64,000 nucleotides of DNA from Flavobacteriaceae bacterium UBA5534 (GTDB taxonomy: Bacteria; Bacteroidota; Bacteroidia; Flavobacteriales; Flavobacteriaceae): assembly GCA_002426015.1 (NCBI GenBank), contig DINS01000027.1:1-64000 (forward strand). The letters are read 5' to 3'. Below, in pieces: positions 18,022-27,999 of this stretch (position 1 is the first letter of the stretch; every line of letters begins with the position of its first letter). The position numbers and the translations under genes are program-made. The notes beneath the pieces are model-generated. The model had not been told where the DNA came from and did no database searches. It saw nothing but the letters and a program-made list of their open reading frames with translations.

Positions 18022-19398
18022 TTAGTTTTTATTTGTTGCTGCATTAGCTGTTACATCAGTTCCCATATAATCTTGAACTGTTCTGAAACCAATATAACTT
18101 CTTGCTGAATCTGAATATTCGTAATCTCTTGAACTTACTTGCAAGAAATAAGCTACATCTTTCCAAGAACCTCCACGCACTACTTTACGAGCATTACTTG
18201 CATCGTTGACTGTTGGGTTGATGGTCGACATATACTCATAAGAACCTGGATCGTAAGAACCTTGAACCCACTCTGATACGTTTCCAGCCATATTATAAAG
18301 GTTGAAATCGTTAGGCTCATAAGATTTTGCTTCTACAGTATAAAGGGCTTGATCAGCGGCATAATCACCACGAAGTGGCTTAAAGTTTGCCAAGAAACAA
18401 CCTCTGTCGTTTTTAGCATAAGGGCCTCCCCAAGGAAATGTTGCACCTTGCAGACCACCTCTGGCAGCATATTCCCATTCTGCTTCAGAAGGCAAACGGA
18501 ATCTGTTGACTGGCTGTGCTCCTTTTTTCTTTTGGTAACCATTTTTATATAAGGTTCTCCATTGACAAAATGCATTGGCTTGTTTCCATGACACACCCAC
18601 AACTGGATATTCTCCATAGGCTTCATGCCAGAAATAATCGTTATGCATTGGCTCATTATACGAATAAGAGAAATCTCTAATCCAAGCTGTGGTGTCTGGA
18701 TATACTTCTACCTCTTCTTGTTTTATAAATTTTGAGCGCTTTTGATTTTTGTTTTTTGCGGCAGCCTCAATATCCATATAAGTGTATTGAAACTTGAATT
18801 TTTTTACATCCCAAGTACGTTGACCATTGTATGACTCTTCAATTGGCAGATACATAGTATCCATCACTTCAGCGTAATACTCATCTGGGTAATCGGCAGT
18901 ATCAAAAATCAAATCCACGTCTTTGTTCAATTTACGTCCTTCAAAACCTGTTGGTCCTAAACCACTATAATTATCGAACATGTATTTTTCATATACAGTC
19001 ATGTTTTCAGGATCTGCATCTTTAAACGCAAACTCTCCAATACCACCATTGCCTGGAGTTTCTCCAATCTCATCAGCTAAAATTGCTAATTTGGTTCTTA
19101 ATATGGAATCTCTCACCCAATACACAAACTGTCGGTACTCACTATTGGTGATTTCCGTTTCATCCATATAAAACGCACTTACAGTAGCAGTTTTTGTTGG
19201 TGCATCTTGAATACCAGCTAAATCATCATCTGATTTACCCATTATAAATGCGCCACCAGGAACAAGCGTCATACCATAAGGTTTTTCTGGATGCCATTTC
19301 TTTCCTTTAACTCCAACTAGCTCTCCTCTGTCACCAGAACTACAACTAGCCAAAAGAGCTAAAACAGCGGTTAATAAAGCAAACTTCTTCATATTCAT
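18022..19398 (-). CDS. gldK: Gliding motility / type IX secretion lipoprotein GldK
   Basis: 458 residues. A lipoprotein signal ends LLASC with Cys19. The rest is a formylglycine-generating-enzyme/SUMF1-like fold (GMTLVPGGAFIMG, then FRLPSEAEWEYAARGG, then VVRGGSWKD and IGFRTVQD) used structurally. GldK is an outer-membrane lipoprotein that makes the periplasmic ring with GldN. A second ATG two codons in (19392) is possible. It leads gldKLMN; its leader of about 160 bases holds a small palindrome. Confidence 0.97.
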   Translation of the reverse strand: MNMKKFALLTAVLALLASCSSGDRGELVGVKGKKWHPEKPYGMTLVPGGAFIMGKSDDDLAGIQDAPTKTATVSAFYMDETEITNSEYRQFVYWVRDSILRTKLAILADEIGETPGNGGIGEFAFKDADPENMTVYEKYMFDNYSGLGPTGFEGRKLNKDVDLIFDTADYPDEYYAEVMDTMYLPIEESYNGQRTWDVKKFKFQYTYMDIEAAAKNKNQKRSKFIKQEEVEVYPDTTAWIRDFSYSYNEPMHNDYFWHEAYGEYPVVGVSWKQANAFCQWRTLYKNGYQKKKGAQPVNRFRLPSEAEWEYAARGGLQGATFPWGGPYAKNDRGCFLANFKPLRGDYAADQALYTVEAKSYEPNDFNLYNMAGNVSEWVQGSYDPGSYEYMSTINPTVNDASNARKVVRGGSWKDVAYFLQVSSRDYEYSDSARSYIGFRTVQDYMGTDVTANAATNKN

Positions 19399-19437
19399 AT
19401 AAACTCGAGGTTAAATTATTTAGTCTTAATTGTTGGT

Positions 19438-19452
19438 CCTTAAAATTTAAGG
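19438..19452 (-). repeat. Palindrome in the gldK leader
   Basis: CCTTAAAATTTAAGG is a perfect 7-1-7 palindrome 40 bases upstream of gldK. It could be an operator or a weak RNA hairpin; no U run follows on the minus strand, so it is not a terminator. Confidence 0.35.
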
Positions 19453-19564
19453 CAGTAAACATATCTATATATTTTCAAAAAAACAATTTTTTTTTAATTT
19501 TTTTTGCACTTTATCCTAAAAAGGATGCATTTCATCGATAAATAGAATGTTAAATTTTGAAATA

Positions 19565-19572
19565 CAAATGTA
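19565..19572 (-). promoter_or_regulatory. Possible -7 element for gldKLMN
   Basis: Minus-strand TACATTTG fits TAnnTTTG in the gap between the arginase-fold gene and gldK. It would give a leader of about 160 bases. No good -33 TTG is seen; readthrough from upstream is also possible. Confidence 0.35.
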
Positions 19573-19573
19573 A

Positions 19574-20740
19574 TCAAAAACTGTTCTTCTTGTACGCTTT
19601 GTACCATCTTTCTGGTATTTTACCGTGGCTAGCCTCAATATAATCGTCATGCATGCAAGGTAATAACGTATGCTTTTTTAATTTATTATTAACATCTGGC
19701 AAAAATGGAATCTCAATCCACCAGCGTCCAGTTTTTATACTTTTATAAAATATTAATTCATCGTCATCTACTATCACATTGTATTTTATGTAGTTGGAAA
19801 CATCCTTAAAATCATCGTCTTTTATTCGGCAATTAACACCTTCGATGAAATACCAAATAATCTGCGCCACGAGCATTGCCGTAAGTGAGTCATCTTTTGA
19901 CGCTTGATACTCATAAATACCAAACGATGACACTTTATTACTTATACCTGCATATCGAGCAATGGCACACACTTCCTTTCCATCAAAACCGTTTGGCGAA
20001 TATTTTTGTTTGGCCGACACTTCTGAAGCTTTGACGCATTTTAAATCTAAACTTACAATATGTGCATCTCGCATGACTGGTTCTACCAAATTTATTTTAT
20101 TTGATATCTCACCCAATCGATAGGCCTCAAAATAAAGTTTCTCCATCAAATCAATTTCTTCCTGCGAATTGAAATAGGTTTGATAACCAATAGTTGAGTA
20201 ATTAAAAAGGTTATAAGGCTTGTCTAAAATGATCTTTCCTAAATAACTGTTGTTTTTTATAGGTTGGGATGCGTCACCTAAATCAAAATTAGAATCGACA
20301 TTCACAATATTGACCATTGGCGAAAAAGTGTCGTAAGCTCGATAATTTGGATAAGTTAAATCCTGGCTTCCTCCTAAAATAATAGGTATGATTTTTTTTT
20401 CTATAAGAATTGATAAGGTTTCCTTAAGTGCAAAGTAGGTGTCCTCAACCGTTTCGCCTTTGAGAATGTCACCCAAATCAGCTATGGCTGTATACCAATT
20501 ACCTGGAAACAATCCATATAAAGTGGCACGTAAACTATCAAACTGAAGTTCACTGCCCATATAATTGACATCGTTTCTGTTTTCGAGCACACCTAGAATG
20601 GCTATTTTAACACCGTCTAAATCTGGAACTCCATTTTTTTTGGAATGTATCTTTAATTTTTTACCTAAAGCTTGTTGAGACAACAACTCATTGTGAGCCA
20701 ACACAGCATCAGAAACTGGAGACAAGAAATTAAAGTTCAT
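19574..20740 (-). CDS. Arginase-fold (ureohydrolase-like) protein with degraded metal sites
   Basis: 388 residues. The order of ureohydrolase motifs is recognisable but key ligands are changed. GGDHS-type motif: GGSQD at 123-127, with Gln126 where His binds Mn. DAHxD motif: DSNFD at 149-153, with Asn151 replacing His. SxDxDxxDP motif: SLDLKCVKA from 230, with Lys234 replacing Asp. A two-Mn centre is therefore unlikely. Automated annotation would probably say formimidoylglutamase or arginase; catalysis should be doubted. It starts three bases after topA ends and precedes gldK. Confidence 0.8.
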   Translation of the reverse strand: MNFNFLSPVSDAVLAHNELLSQQALGKKLKIHSKKNGVPDLDGVKIAILGVLENRNDVNYMGSELQFDSLRATLYGLFPGNWYTAIADLGDILKGETVEDTYFALKETLSILIEKKIIPIILGGSQDLTYPNYRAYDTFSPMVNIVNVDSNFDLGDASQPIKNNSYLGKIILDKPYNLFNYSTIGYQTYFNSQEEIDLMEKLYFEAYRLGEISNKINLVEPVMRDAHIVSLDLKCVKASEVSAKQKYSPNGFDGKEVCAIARYAGISNKVSSFGIYEYQASKDDSLTAMLVAQIIWYFIEGVNCRIKDDDFKDVSNYIKYNVIVDDDELIFYKSIKTGRWWIEIPFLPDVNNKLKKHTLLPCMHDDYIEASHGKIPERWYKAYKKNSF

Positions 20741-20743
20741 GGA

Positions 20744-23248
20744 TTACTTCTTTTTTGATGTAGTTCTTTTTTTGGTTGGTGCCTTTTTAGCAGTTTTCTT
20801 TTTAGGAGCTTTGCTTTCGATTAGTTCTTTAGCTTCTTCTAAAGTCATTTTTGAGACGTCAACTGATTTGTCGAGCTCTACTTTGGTTTTACCTTTAGTT
20901 ACTGTATGACGTCCCCAACGTGCTTTTTCAACTTTGATTCCTTCAGCTTCCCAATGATGAACCAACTTATCCTTTTCTTTTTGGATTTTATCTTCAATCA
21001 ACTCAACGATATCATCATCAGATAAATTATCCCAATCGTATTTTTTATTTACATTGATAAATATATTGTTCCATTTGATGAATGGACCAAAACGTCCTTT
21101 ACCTTTTACAACTGGTAAATTTTTATACTTATATATAGGAGCGTCAGCTTTTTGCTTTTCTTTTATCAAAACAATGGCGTCATCAAGCTCCACACTCATA
21201 GGATCAACACCTGCCGGAAGTGAAACAAATGTATCTCCAAATTTCACGTAAGGACCAAAACGGCCATTATTGACCTCAACTTGTTCGCCATTGTAGGTTC
21301 CTAAATCTTTCGGCAACTTGAACAAATCCAACGCTTCTTCAAAAGTGATGGAGTTTAGCTGTTGATCTGGTAATAAACTCGCAAACAGTGGCTTTTCGTC
21401 TTCTTCTGGAGTTCCTATTTGGACCATAGCTCCAAATTTACCTAAACGCACACTTACCTGACGACCTGTTTTGGGATCAGTACCAAGCACTCGCTCTCCA
21501 GATTCTCTTTCGGCATTTTCCTGTACGTCTTCAACTTGAGGATGAAAATCTTTATAAAAATCTTTCATCATTTTAGTCCAATCTACTTTTCCTTCAGCAA
21601 TATTATCAAAATCCTCTTCAACTTTAGCTGTAAAATTGTAATCCAAAATGCTTTCAAAATGTGTAACTAAAAAGTCTGTCACAATCATTCCGACATCAGT
21701 TGGAACCAATTTTCCTTTATCAGAACCTACTTTTTCGGTCAATAACTTATCTTTTACAGTCCCCTTTTTAAGGGTTAGCTGTGTGTAATCACGTTCTGTA
21801 CCATCGACACTTCCCTTTTCAACATAGTTTCGATTTTGAATGGTTGAAATTGTAGGTGCATACGTCGATGGACGACCAATGCCCAATTCTTCCAACTGCT
21901 TTACCAAAGATGCTTCGGTATATCTGTAGGGTGGACGCGTATAACGTTCGGTCGCAGTGATGTAATTATTAAGGAGCACCTCGTTGGTACGCATTGCTGG
22001 CAACATCCCTTCTTGTTCAGAATCTTCATCATCAGTACCTTCGAGATATACTTTTAAAAACCCATCAAAAGTAATGACTTCACCATTGGCTGTAAACTCT
22101 TCTTTATGTGTTGACGCACTGATTTTTACATTGGTACGCTCCAATTCGGCTTCGCTCATTTGTGATGCAATGGCACGTTTCCAGATTAAATCATACAAAC
22201 GCGCTTGGTCTCTATCTATATCAACCGAATGACGAGAAAAATCAGTTGGTCTAATGGCCTCATGCGCTTCTTGGGCGTTTTTAGACTTTCCTTTATAGTT
22301 GCGTGGTTTGCTATATTTTGAGCCAAACGCAGATTCAATCTCGGTTTTGGCACTTTGACGTGCCTCATCTGATAGGTTGACACTGTCTGTTCTCATATAT
22401 GTAATCAAACCTGCCTCATAAAGGCGTTGAGCCATTGTCATGGTTTTAAGTACCGAAAAGTAAAGCTTACGTGATGCTTCTTGTTGTAAAGTTGATGTTG
22501 TGAATGGTGCTGCTGGTGATTTTTTAGCTGGCTTTTTTTCTAAATCGGCAACTTTAAAACTTGCAGTTGTATTAGACTCTAAAAACTTATAGGCTTCATC
22601 TTTGGTCGCAAATGATTTTGGTAATTTTGCCTTAAACGTTTGACCATCTTCATTAGAAAACTCGGCATCTATTCTATAAGATGCTTCTGGAATGAAATTT
22701 TGGATTTCCCTTTCTCTTTCTACTATTAATCTTACCGAAACTGATTGCACACGTCCGGCTGACAGACCTCCTTTTACTTTTCGCCATAATACAGGTGATA
22801 GTTCATAACCTACAATTCTATCCAGCACACGGCGCGCTTGCTGCGCATCTACCAAATGATAATCTATGTCTCTTGGATTCTCAATAGCTTTTTGAATGGC
22901 AGACTTTGTAATTTCGTGAAAAACGATTCGCTTTGTTTTTGCTTTATCGAGATTTAGCGACTCGGCCAAATGCCATGCAATGGCTTCTCCTTCGCGGTCC
23001 TCATCACTTGCCAACCAAATGGTATCGGCATTTTTTGCTAAATCTTTCAGTTTTTTTACGACCGCTTTTTTGTCTTTTGAAATTTCATATTTTGGTTTAA
23101 AATCTCCTTCTACATCTACACCTAATTCTTTGGATGGTAAGTCTGCAATATGACCAAAACTCGATTCGACCTTAAAATCTTTCCCAAGAAATTTTTCGAT
23201 GGTTTTTGCTTTTGCTGGTGACTCAACAATTACTAAATTCTTCGCCAT
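20744..23248 (-). CDS. topA: DNA topoisomerase I
   Basis: 834 residues. The N-terminal Toprim domain begins VIVESPAKAKTIEKFLG with acidic motif DEDREGEAIAWH. The catalytic Tyr is in GLITYMRTDSVNLS (residue ~281). Several Topo_C repeats (GRFGPYVKFGD, GRFGPFIKW) follow in place of Cys4 zinc fingers, and the protein ends in a Lys-rich tail. It relaxes negative supercoils by a transient 5'-phosphotyrosine cut. First gene of a possible topA/arginase-fold unit. Confidence 0.97.
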   Translation of the reverse strand: MAKNLVIVESPAKAKTIEKFLGKDFKVESSFGHIADLPSKELGVDVEGDFKPKYEISKDKKAVVKKLKDLAKNADTIWLASDEDREGEAIAWHLAESLNLDKAKTKRIVFHEITKSAIQKAIENPRDIDYHLVDAQQARRVLDRIVGYELSPVLWRKVKGGLSAGRVQSVSVRLIVEREREIQNFIPEASYRIDAEFSNEDGQTFKAKLPKSFATKDEAYKFLESNTTASFKVADLEKKPAKKSPAAPFTTSTLQQEASRKLYFSVLKTMTMAQRLYEAGLITYMRTDSVNLSDEARQSAKTEIESAFGSKYSKPRNYKGKSKNAQEAHEAIRPTDFSRHSVDIDRDQARLYDLIWKRAIASQMSEAELERTNVKISASTHKEEFTANGEVITFDGFLKVYLEGTDDEDSEQEGMLPAMRTNEVLLNNYITATERYTRPPYRYTEASLVKQLEELGIGRPSTYAPTISTIQNRNYVEKGSVDGTERDYTQLTLKKGTVKDKLLTEKVGSDKGKLVPTDVGMIVTDFLVTHFESILDYNFTAKVEEDFDNIAEGKVDWTKMMKDFYKDFHPQVEDVQENAERESGERVLGTDPKTGRQVSVRLGKFGAMVQIGTPEEDEKPLFASLLPDQQLNSITFEEALDLFKLPKDLGTYNGEQVEVNNGRFGPYVKFGDTFVSLPAGVDPMSVELDDAIVLIKEKQKADAPIYKYKNLPVVKGKGRFGPFIKWNNIFINVNKKYDWDNLSDDDIVELIEDKIQKEKDKLVHHWEAEGIKVEKARWGRHTVTKGKTKVELDKSVDVSKMTLEEAKELIESKAPKKKTAKKAPTKKRTTSKKK

Positions 23249-23268
23249 TTTTGATTTTTTATAGCCAC

Positions 23269-23276
23269 AAATGTAT
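23269..23276 (-). promoter_or_regulatory. -7 promoter element of topA
   Basis: Minus-strand TACATTTG matches TAnnTTTG 20 bases before the topA start codon, implying a short leader. Confidence 0.55.
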
Positions 23277-23352
23277 ATGAAAAAAAAGTATTCATCCTAA
23301 TTTTAAATTTTTTAGAGATTTAATTTGTGTAAAATTATTCGTTAAACTGCAC

Positions 23353-23381
23353 AAAAAAAGCCCAATAATTCGGGCTTTTTT
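23353..23381 (-). terminator. Terminator of the LVIVD lipoprotein gene
   Basis: The stem AAAAAAGCCC/GGGCTTTTTT with an eight-base loop lies 18 bases past the stop. The A and T tracts make it potentially bidirectional. Confidence 0.85.
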
Positions 23382-23399
23382 AAACTATTAAAAATCTAT

Positions 23400-24626
23400 T
23401 TACAATTGATAAGAACTCAATAGTTCAATTGAATTTGAACCGTAAGAATATTGATATAACGTATTGTTGCCAATCATCAACAATGAACCGCTTAAAGGGA
23501 TAACATCAGTAGCGGTAATATTATTAAAGGTTTCAACCCATTGAATATTTAAAGGGTTAGTTTTATCAAACACTTTTAAACCTGCTTCACCATCACAAAT
23601 AAATAAGCTATTCCCTTTTACTCCCAAACCATAAGGGTTCTCTAAACTATGGGTTGCAACTAATACAGGATTGTATTTATTACTGATATCAATCACTTCC
23701 AACACGCTCTCTTGCTGGCCACAGTTATTGCCACCTCGCAAGGTAAGATAGGCATAATTGCCAGCCACAACCACAGGGTCACAGCCTGTCCAATGTGTAA
23801 ACTCTGAAATGAAATCAGGATTTTCAGGGTTTTGCAGACCGTAAATATACATTCCGTCAGTACTACCAAGGTATAAATAGCCATCTGCCTGAAACATAGT
23901 TTCGATATTGTTCCCAGAATATTGAGTGCTCACTAACGTTGGCTCTGACAAATTAATGATATTAAAAATGGTCATCTCATGTGAGCCAACCGTATATAAA
24001 TAATTGCCCACAATTTGAAAACGTGCCAGCGAACCTCCAGTCCCAACAGTTTGATGACCTGAAGAATCATTTGATGCAAAACCTATGGTTTCAAAATCTT
24101 GAACAAAACTTGCATCTCTTTGCTGTACTTCTATGGTCCAACCGACAATGACGTCGGTTTGTGGATTATAATTTCCATAATCTATATCCTGGATATCATT
24201 TGGCAATTGATAATCATAAACACTGAAAACATCTTCCAATTGAGCAACCATAGTAATGGCGTTGATGTTGGAAATGTCAAAAACCACCAAATCTATCGCA
24301 GAATCTGCATATAAATAATTATTTTTTATCGAAATATCTTCATTTCCTGGAATCTTAATAAACGTAATAGCTTGGGGAGATGTTGGGTTTGTATTGTCGA
24401 TTACATGTACACCCTCAAACTTATCATTGATAAAAATGTAGTTGTTGTAAGCGTAAATTTTTCCCGCCTCTTTAATAGGTTTTGGTGATTGTATTTCGAC
24501 AGATGCCCTAAACTCTGTTTTACTCATTACCTGCGCAATGGCAACATTGACATTGACATATTCCACATCATCACTTTTACAAGCCCATAAAAGGCCGATA
24601 AGCAACAAAAAAACAACTTTTTTCAT
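23400..24626 (-). CDS. LVIVD-repeat lipoprotein
   Basis: 408 residues. A lipoprotein signal ends LLWAC with Cys16. The body carries LVIVD-type beta-propeller repeats (GVHVIDNTNPTSP, DLVVFDISN, MTIFNIINLSEP, LEVIDISNKYNPV, GLKVFDKTNPLN), each about 40-50 residues. The fold suggests a surface or periplasmic binding scaffold; no catalytic motif is seen. It is a single-gene unit with a terminator. Confidence 0.85.
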   Translation of the reverse strand: MKKVVFLLLIGLLWACKSDDVEYVNVNVAIAQVMSKTEFRASVEIQSPKPIKEAGKIYAYNNYIFINDKFEGVHVIDNTNPTSPQAITFIKIPGNEDISIKNNYLYADSAIDLVVFDISNINAITMVAQLEDVFSVYDYQLPNDIQDIDYGNYNPQTDVIVGWTIEVQQRDASFVQDFETIGFASNDSSGHQTVGTGGSLARFQIVGNYLYTVGSHEMTIFNIINLSEPTLVSTQYSGNNIETMFQADGYLYLGSTDGMYIYGLQNPENPDFISEFTHWTGCDPVVVAGNYAYLTLRGGNNCGQQESVLEVIDISNKYNPVLVATHSLENPYGLGVKGNSLFICDGEAGLKVFDKTNPLNIQWVETFNNITATDVIPLSGSLLMIGNNTLYQYSYGSNSIELLSSYQL

Positions 24627-24677
24627 ATAAAGACCAATTTAGATATTTATAGATGCAATTTTATGAAAAAGGTTGCG

Positions 24678-25445
24678 TTAAAAACCATCATTTTTTCCTA
24701 TCTGATTTAGTTCGTTTTCATCATCAAAGCCAACTACTTCTTTATATATAAAGTATAATGGCAAATAGACAAAGGAAGCAGTAACCAAAATTCCAATTAG
24801 GCACATTAAAAGTCCAACGATTTCGGCTAAAATTGCTGCAACTATAGTCAACCCAAAAGTGATAAGCCATTTTTTGTTACCCAAATCGAAACTCGCTTTA
24901 ATGATTTCTGACGTTGACAGTTCAGGATTAAAAGCAAATATGATTGAAAAAAATGAGATTGGCACAGACACATATATAATTGGAAGCCCACATAACAATA
25001 GTGCAAGCAACGAGATACCTACTGCAGCCAATGAAAGCTTGAGAACTTTAGGCACATATTGTTTTTTAAAGAAATAAAAATACTCGTCGCTGGATGCGAT
25101 TCCTAAATCTTTCTGTTTACAGATTCTAAAAAATGCAGCCCGCATTACAAACGATACAAACATTGCATAAAAAACAAATACAATTAAGAAAATGATAAAT
25201 GGCAAAAACAAGGCAAAGTTAAAACTTGGGTCATCTTGAAACGCTTCTGGGTCAATTAAACCCATAGCTATAAGCGGTAAGTACATTAAAATATAAAACG
25301 GAATGAGCAACGCTCCTGATATAATGATGGTCAACAATCCTTGAAGCCACACTTTCTTAAACAACTCAATAGATTTATTAAAGATATCTCCAAAGTCTAA
25401 AGCCTTGGCATTGCTTATTTTTGCCTGTATTTCTGTAAGTGTCAT
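24678..25445 (-). CDS. Polytopic inner-membrane protein, function unknown
   Basis: 255 residues with about five or six hydrophobic segments (roughly 34-60, 75-105, 130-150, 155-172, 192-230), a short cytoplasmic N terminus and an acidic C-terminal tail. No catalytic or transporter motif that I recognise; similar proteins in Flavobacteriaceae are usually called hypothetical. 51 bases separate it from the LVIVD lipoprotein gene, so the two may be co-transcribed. Confidence 0.75.
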   Translation of the reverse strand: MTLTEIQAKISNAKALDFGDIFNKSIELFKKVWLQGLLTIIISGALLIPFYILMYLPLIAMGLIDPEAFQDDPSFNFALFLPFIIFLIVFVFYAMFVSFVMRAAFFRICKQKDLGIASSDEYFYFFKKQYVPKVLKLSLAAVGISLLALLLCGLPIIYVSVPISFFSIIFAFNPELSTSEIIKASFDLGNKKWLITFGLTIVAAILAEIVGLLMCLIGILVTASFVYLPLYFIYKEVVGFDDENELNQIGKNDGF

Positions 25446-25526
25446 TTTGATTGGTTTTTTAGTTGATATTTATCCAAAGAAAGCATATTTTTTTAACATA
25501 TTCAAAACAAATTACATGCTGACACT

Positions 25527-25558
25527 TTGTCATAATCACTAAAATAATCATATCTTTG
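25527..25558 (+). promoter_or_regulatory. Promoter of miaB
   Basis: TTG (25527-25529), 21-base spacer, TATCTTTG (25551-25558): a full match to the flavobacterial consensus. The transcription start would fall near 25563, too late for a TTG start at 25567 but right for ATG 25594. Confidence 0.75.
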
Positions 25559-25593
25559 CACACTTATTGAAAAGATTACAGTTTCAGTACTAT

Positions 25594-27039
25594 ATGGAAA
25601 AGACAATTGACGAGAGCAAACAGGGTGAAAGCCTTATTTTAGAAGCAAAAAACGAAAACAAGCGCAAACTCTACATTGAGAGTTACGGCTGTGCCATGAA
25701 TTTTAGCGATAGTGAAATTGTTGCCTCAATTTTGGCGAATGAAGGTTATAATACTACTCAAAATCTCGAAGATGCCGACTTGGTTTTAGTAAACACATGC
25801 TCCATCAGAGATAAAGCCGAGCAAACTGTCCGCAAGCGTCTTGAAAAATACAATGCTGTTAAACGCATCAACCCAAAAATGAAAGTCGGTGTTTTAGGCT
25901 GTATGGCAGAACGTCTGAAAAGCAAATTTTTGGAGGAAGAAAAAATCGTTGACCTTGTCGTAGGACCTGATGCTTATAAAGATTTACCAAACCTATTAAC
26001 TGAAGTTGAAGAAGGAAGAGATGCCATCAATGTCATTCTTTCTAAAGATGAAACCTATGGCGATGTATCACCTGTAAGGCTCAACAGCAATGGCGTTACT
26101 GCATTTGTATCAATCACTAGAGGTTGTGATAATATGTGTACATTTTGTGTGGTTCCTTTTACACGTGGTCGTGAGCGTAGTCGAGACCCTCAAAGCATCA
26201 TTGAAGAAGTCAACGACCTTTGGAATCGTGGTTTTAAAGAAATTACCTTACTTGGTCAAAATGTTGATAGCTATCTTTGGTATGGTGGTGGTCTCAAAAA
26301 AGATTTTGAAAAGGCCAGCGAGCTACAAAAAGCGACCTCAACAAATTTTTCTCAACTATTGGAACTCTGCGCAAAAGCACAACCAAAAATGCGTATTCGA
26401 TTTTCGACCTCAAATCCTCAAGATTTGACTTTGGACGTGATTGAAACGATGGCAAAATATGACAATATATGTAAGCATATCCATTTGCCTGTTCAAAGTG
26501 GAAGCAACCGTATCTTGAAAGAAATGAATCGTCTGCATACACGTGAAGAATATTTTAAATTGATCGACAACATCAGACGCATTATTCCAGATTGTGCCAT
26601 TTCGCAAGATTTAATCGCAGGCTTCCCTACCGAAACCGAACAAGACCATCAGGACACCTTGAGCCTAATGGATTATGTAAAATACAATTTTGGATACATG
26701 TTTACCTATTCAGAACGCCCAGGCACTTTAGCAGAACGAAAAATGGAAGACGACGTGCCAGAAGACATTAAGCAAAAACGATTGGAAGAGATTGTGCAAT
26801 TGCAACGAGAGCATAGCGAAATAAGAACCAGAGAACACTTGAACACTGTTGTTGAAGTTCTTATAGAACGTGAATCGAAAAAATCATCAGAACAATGGTC
26901 TGGACGAACCTCTCAAAATATTGTTGCAGTTTTTCCAAAAGAACATTATAAAATTGGCGATTTGGTAAATGTTAACATTACCGATTGCACAAGTGCTACA
27001 CTTATTGGTGAAGCCATAGACTATTCAAAAAACAACTAA
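25594..27039 (+). CDS. miaB: tRNA-2-methylthio-N6-dimethylallyladenosine synthase MiaB
   Basis: 481 residues from ATG 25594; the in-frame TTG at 25567 sits next to the predicted transcription start and is rejected. The N-terminal MTTase domain has YGCAMNFSDSE and further Cys for one FeS cluster. The radical-SAM motif is CDNMCTFC (CxxxCxxC) in RGCDNMCTFCVVPFTRG. A TRAM domain ends the protein. It methylthiolates i6A37 of tRNAs reading UNN codons. First gene of the rightward run toward groEL. Confidence 0.97.
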   Translation: MEKTIDESKQGESLILEAKNENKRKLYIESYGCAMNFSDSEIVASILANEGYNTTQNLEDADLVLVNTCSIRDKAEQTVRKRLEKYNAVKRINPKMKVGVLGCMAERLKSKFLEEEKIVDLVVGPDAYKDLPNLLTEVEEGRDAINVILSKDETYGDVSPVRLNSNGVTAFVSITRGCDNMCTFCVVPFTRGRERSRDPQSIIEEVNDLWNRGFKEITLLGQNVDSYLWYGGGLKKDFEKASELQKATSTNFSQLLELCAKAQPKMRIRFSTSNPQDLTLDVIETMAKYDNICKHIHLPVQSGSNRILKEMNRLHTREEYFKLIDNIRRIIPDCAISQDLIAGFPTETEQDHQDTLSLMDYVKYNFGYMFTYSERPGTLAERKMEDDVPEDIKQKRLEEIVQLQREHSEIRTREHLNTVVEVLIERESKKSSEQWSGRTSQNIVAVFPKEHYKIGDLVNVNITDCTSATLIGEAIDYSKNN

Positions 27040-27048
27040 AATTAAATA

Positions 27049-27966
27049 ATGAAAAAATTACTTATTCTATTGGTATCAATTAGTTTGTTCACGGCTTGCG
27101 ACAACGAAGCTTTAGACCCAGGGCTTCTTAATGATTCTGGCAACAATGGTGGTGGAAACACAAGTGAAGAACCATTGGCTTTAGACTCGTACAGCTTTGA
27201 TGTTAATTCAGCAGTTCCAATTTTTGGGACCATTATAGTAAATAGTGATTTTTTCTTCAATTCAGATAACCATGTTAACAACTCTACGGTTGCATCTACC
27301 TTTTTTGGGCAGACAGCTACAGAAAATGTGACATTTTCTAGAAATGCTTCAAACCAAATTACTGGCTATGTGAGTATGTCGTCTGGTGCTATAACCAACC
27401 AAACAACGGTTACTTATAGTGGGAATCAAGTATCCCAAATCGTCTATAATTATGTAGAAGACGATGAAGATGATTACACTTACAACTTTGTATATACAGG
27501 AAACACCGTGACACGTACAGAAGTAGGCTCAACAATATCAACAGTATTCACATTCAATACAAACGGTAAAGTGACAAAAAAAGAATCGTTTGATGGTACA
27601 ACCTCTATCTTAAAAGAAGTTGTAACCTATGATGCTAATGGAAATTGTAGCACATCTTCCATCACTGGAGAAGAAAACACCAGTTCAACATTTGCTTATG
27701 ATGCTAACGAGAGTCCTTTAAAAGACGCCTTTAGTGATCAATACATGCTGTCACTTTTAAACGATGATTATTCAGATGAAATCGGTAGTTCATTGGCACA
27801 ATTTGACAGTCACAACAACTGGATTGGTATTACAACACCAGAAGGAACCGTTAATTTTACTGTTCAGTATGATAGTCAAAATAGAATTACTAGCAGAAAC
27901 GGAAACTATGATCTAGGTGATGGTGTTGTGATTCAGCAAGCAGAGAATTTTCAATTTGTGAATTAA
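27049..27966 (+). CDS. Lipoprotein of unknown function
   Basis: 305 residues. A lipoprotein signal ends LFTAC with Cys17, then a Gly/Asn/Ser-rich linker. The body is rich in short beta-strand repeats of the kind ITYDANGN / VTYSGNQVSQIVY, reminiscent of RHS/YD-like or DUF4595-type proteins. Secreted, membrane-anchored; function unknown. It starts nine bases after miaB and may be co-transcribed. Confidence 0.75.
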   Translation: MKKLLILLVSISLFTACDNEALDPGLLNDSGNNGGGNTSEEPLALDSYSFDVNSAVPIFGTIIVNSDFFFNSDNHVNNSTVASTFFGQTATENVTFSRNASNQITGYVSMSSGAITNQTTVTYSGNQVSQIVYNYVEDDEDDYTYNFVYTGNTVTRTEVGSTISTVFTFNTNGKVTKKESFDGTTSILKEVVTYDANGNCSTSSITGEENTSSTFAYDANESPLKDAFSDQYMLSLLNDDYSDEIGSSLAQFDSHNNWIGITTPEGTVNFTVQYDSQNRITSRNGNYDLGDGVVIQQAENFQFVN

Positions 27967-27999
27967 AATTTAAAGTTCCTTTTTTTGAGTGAAATAAAT

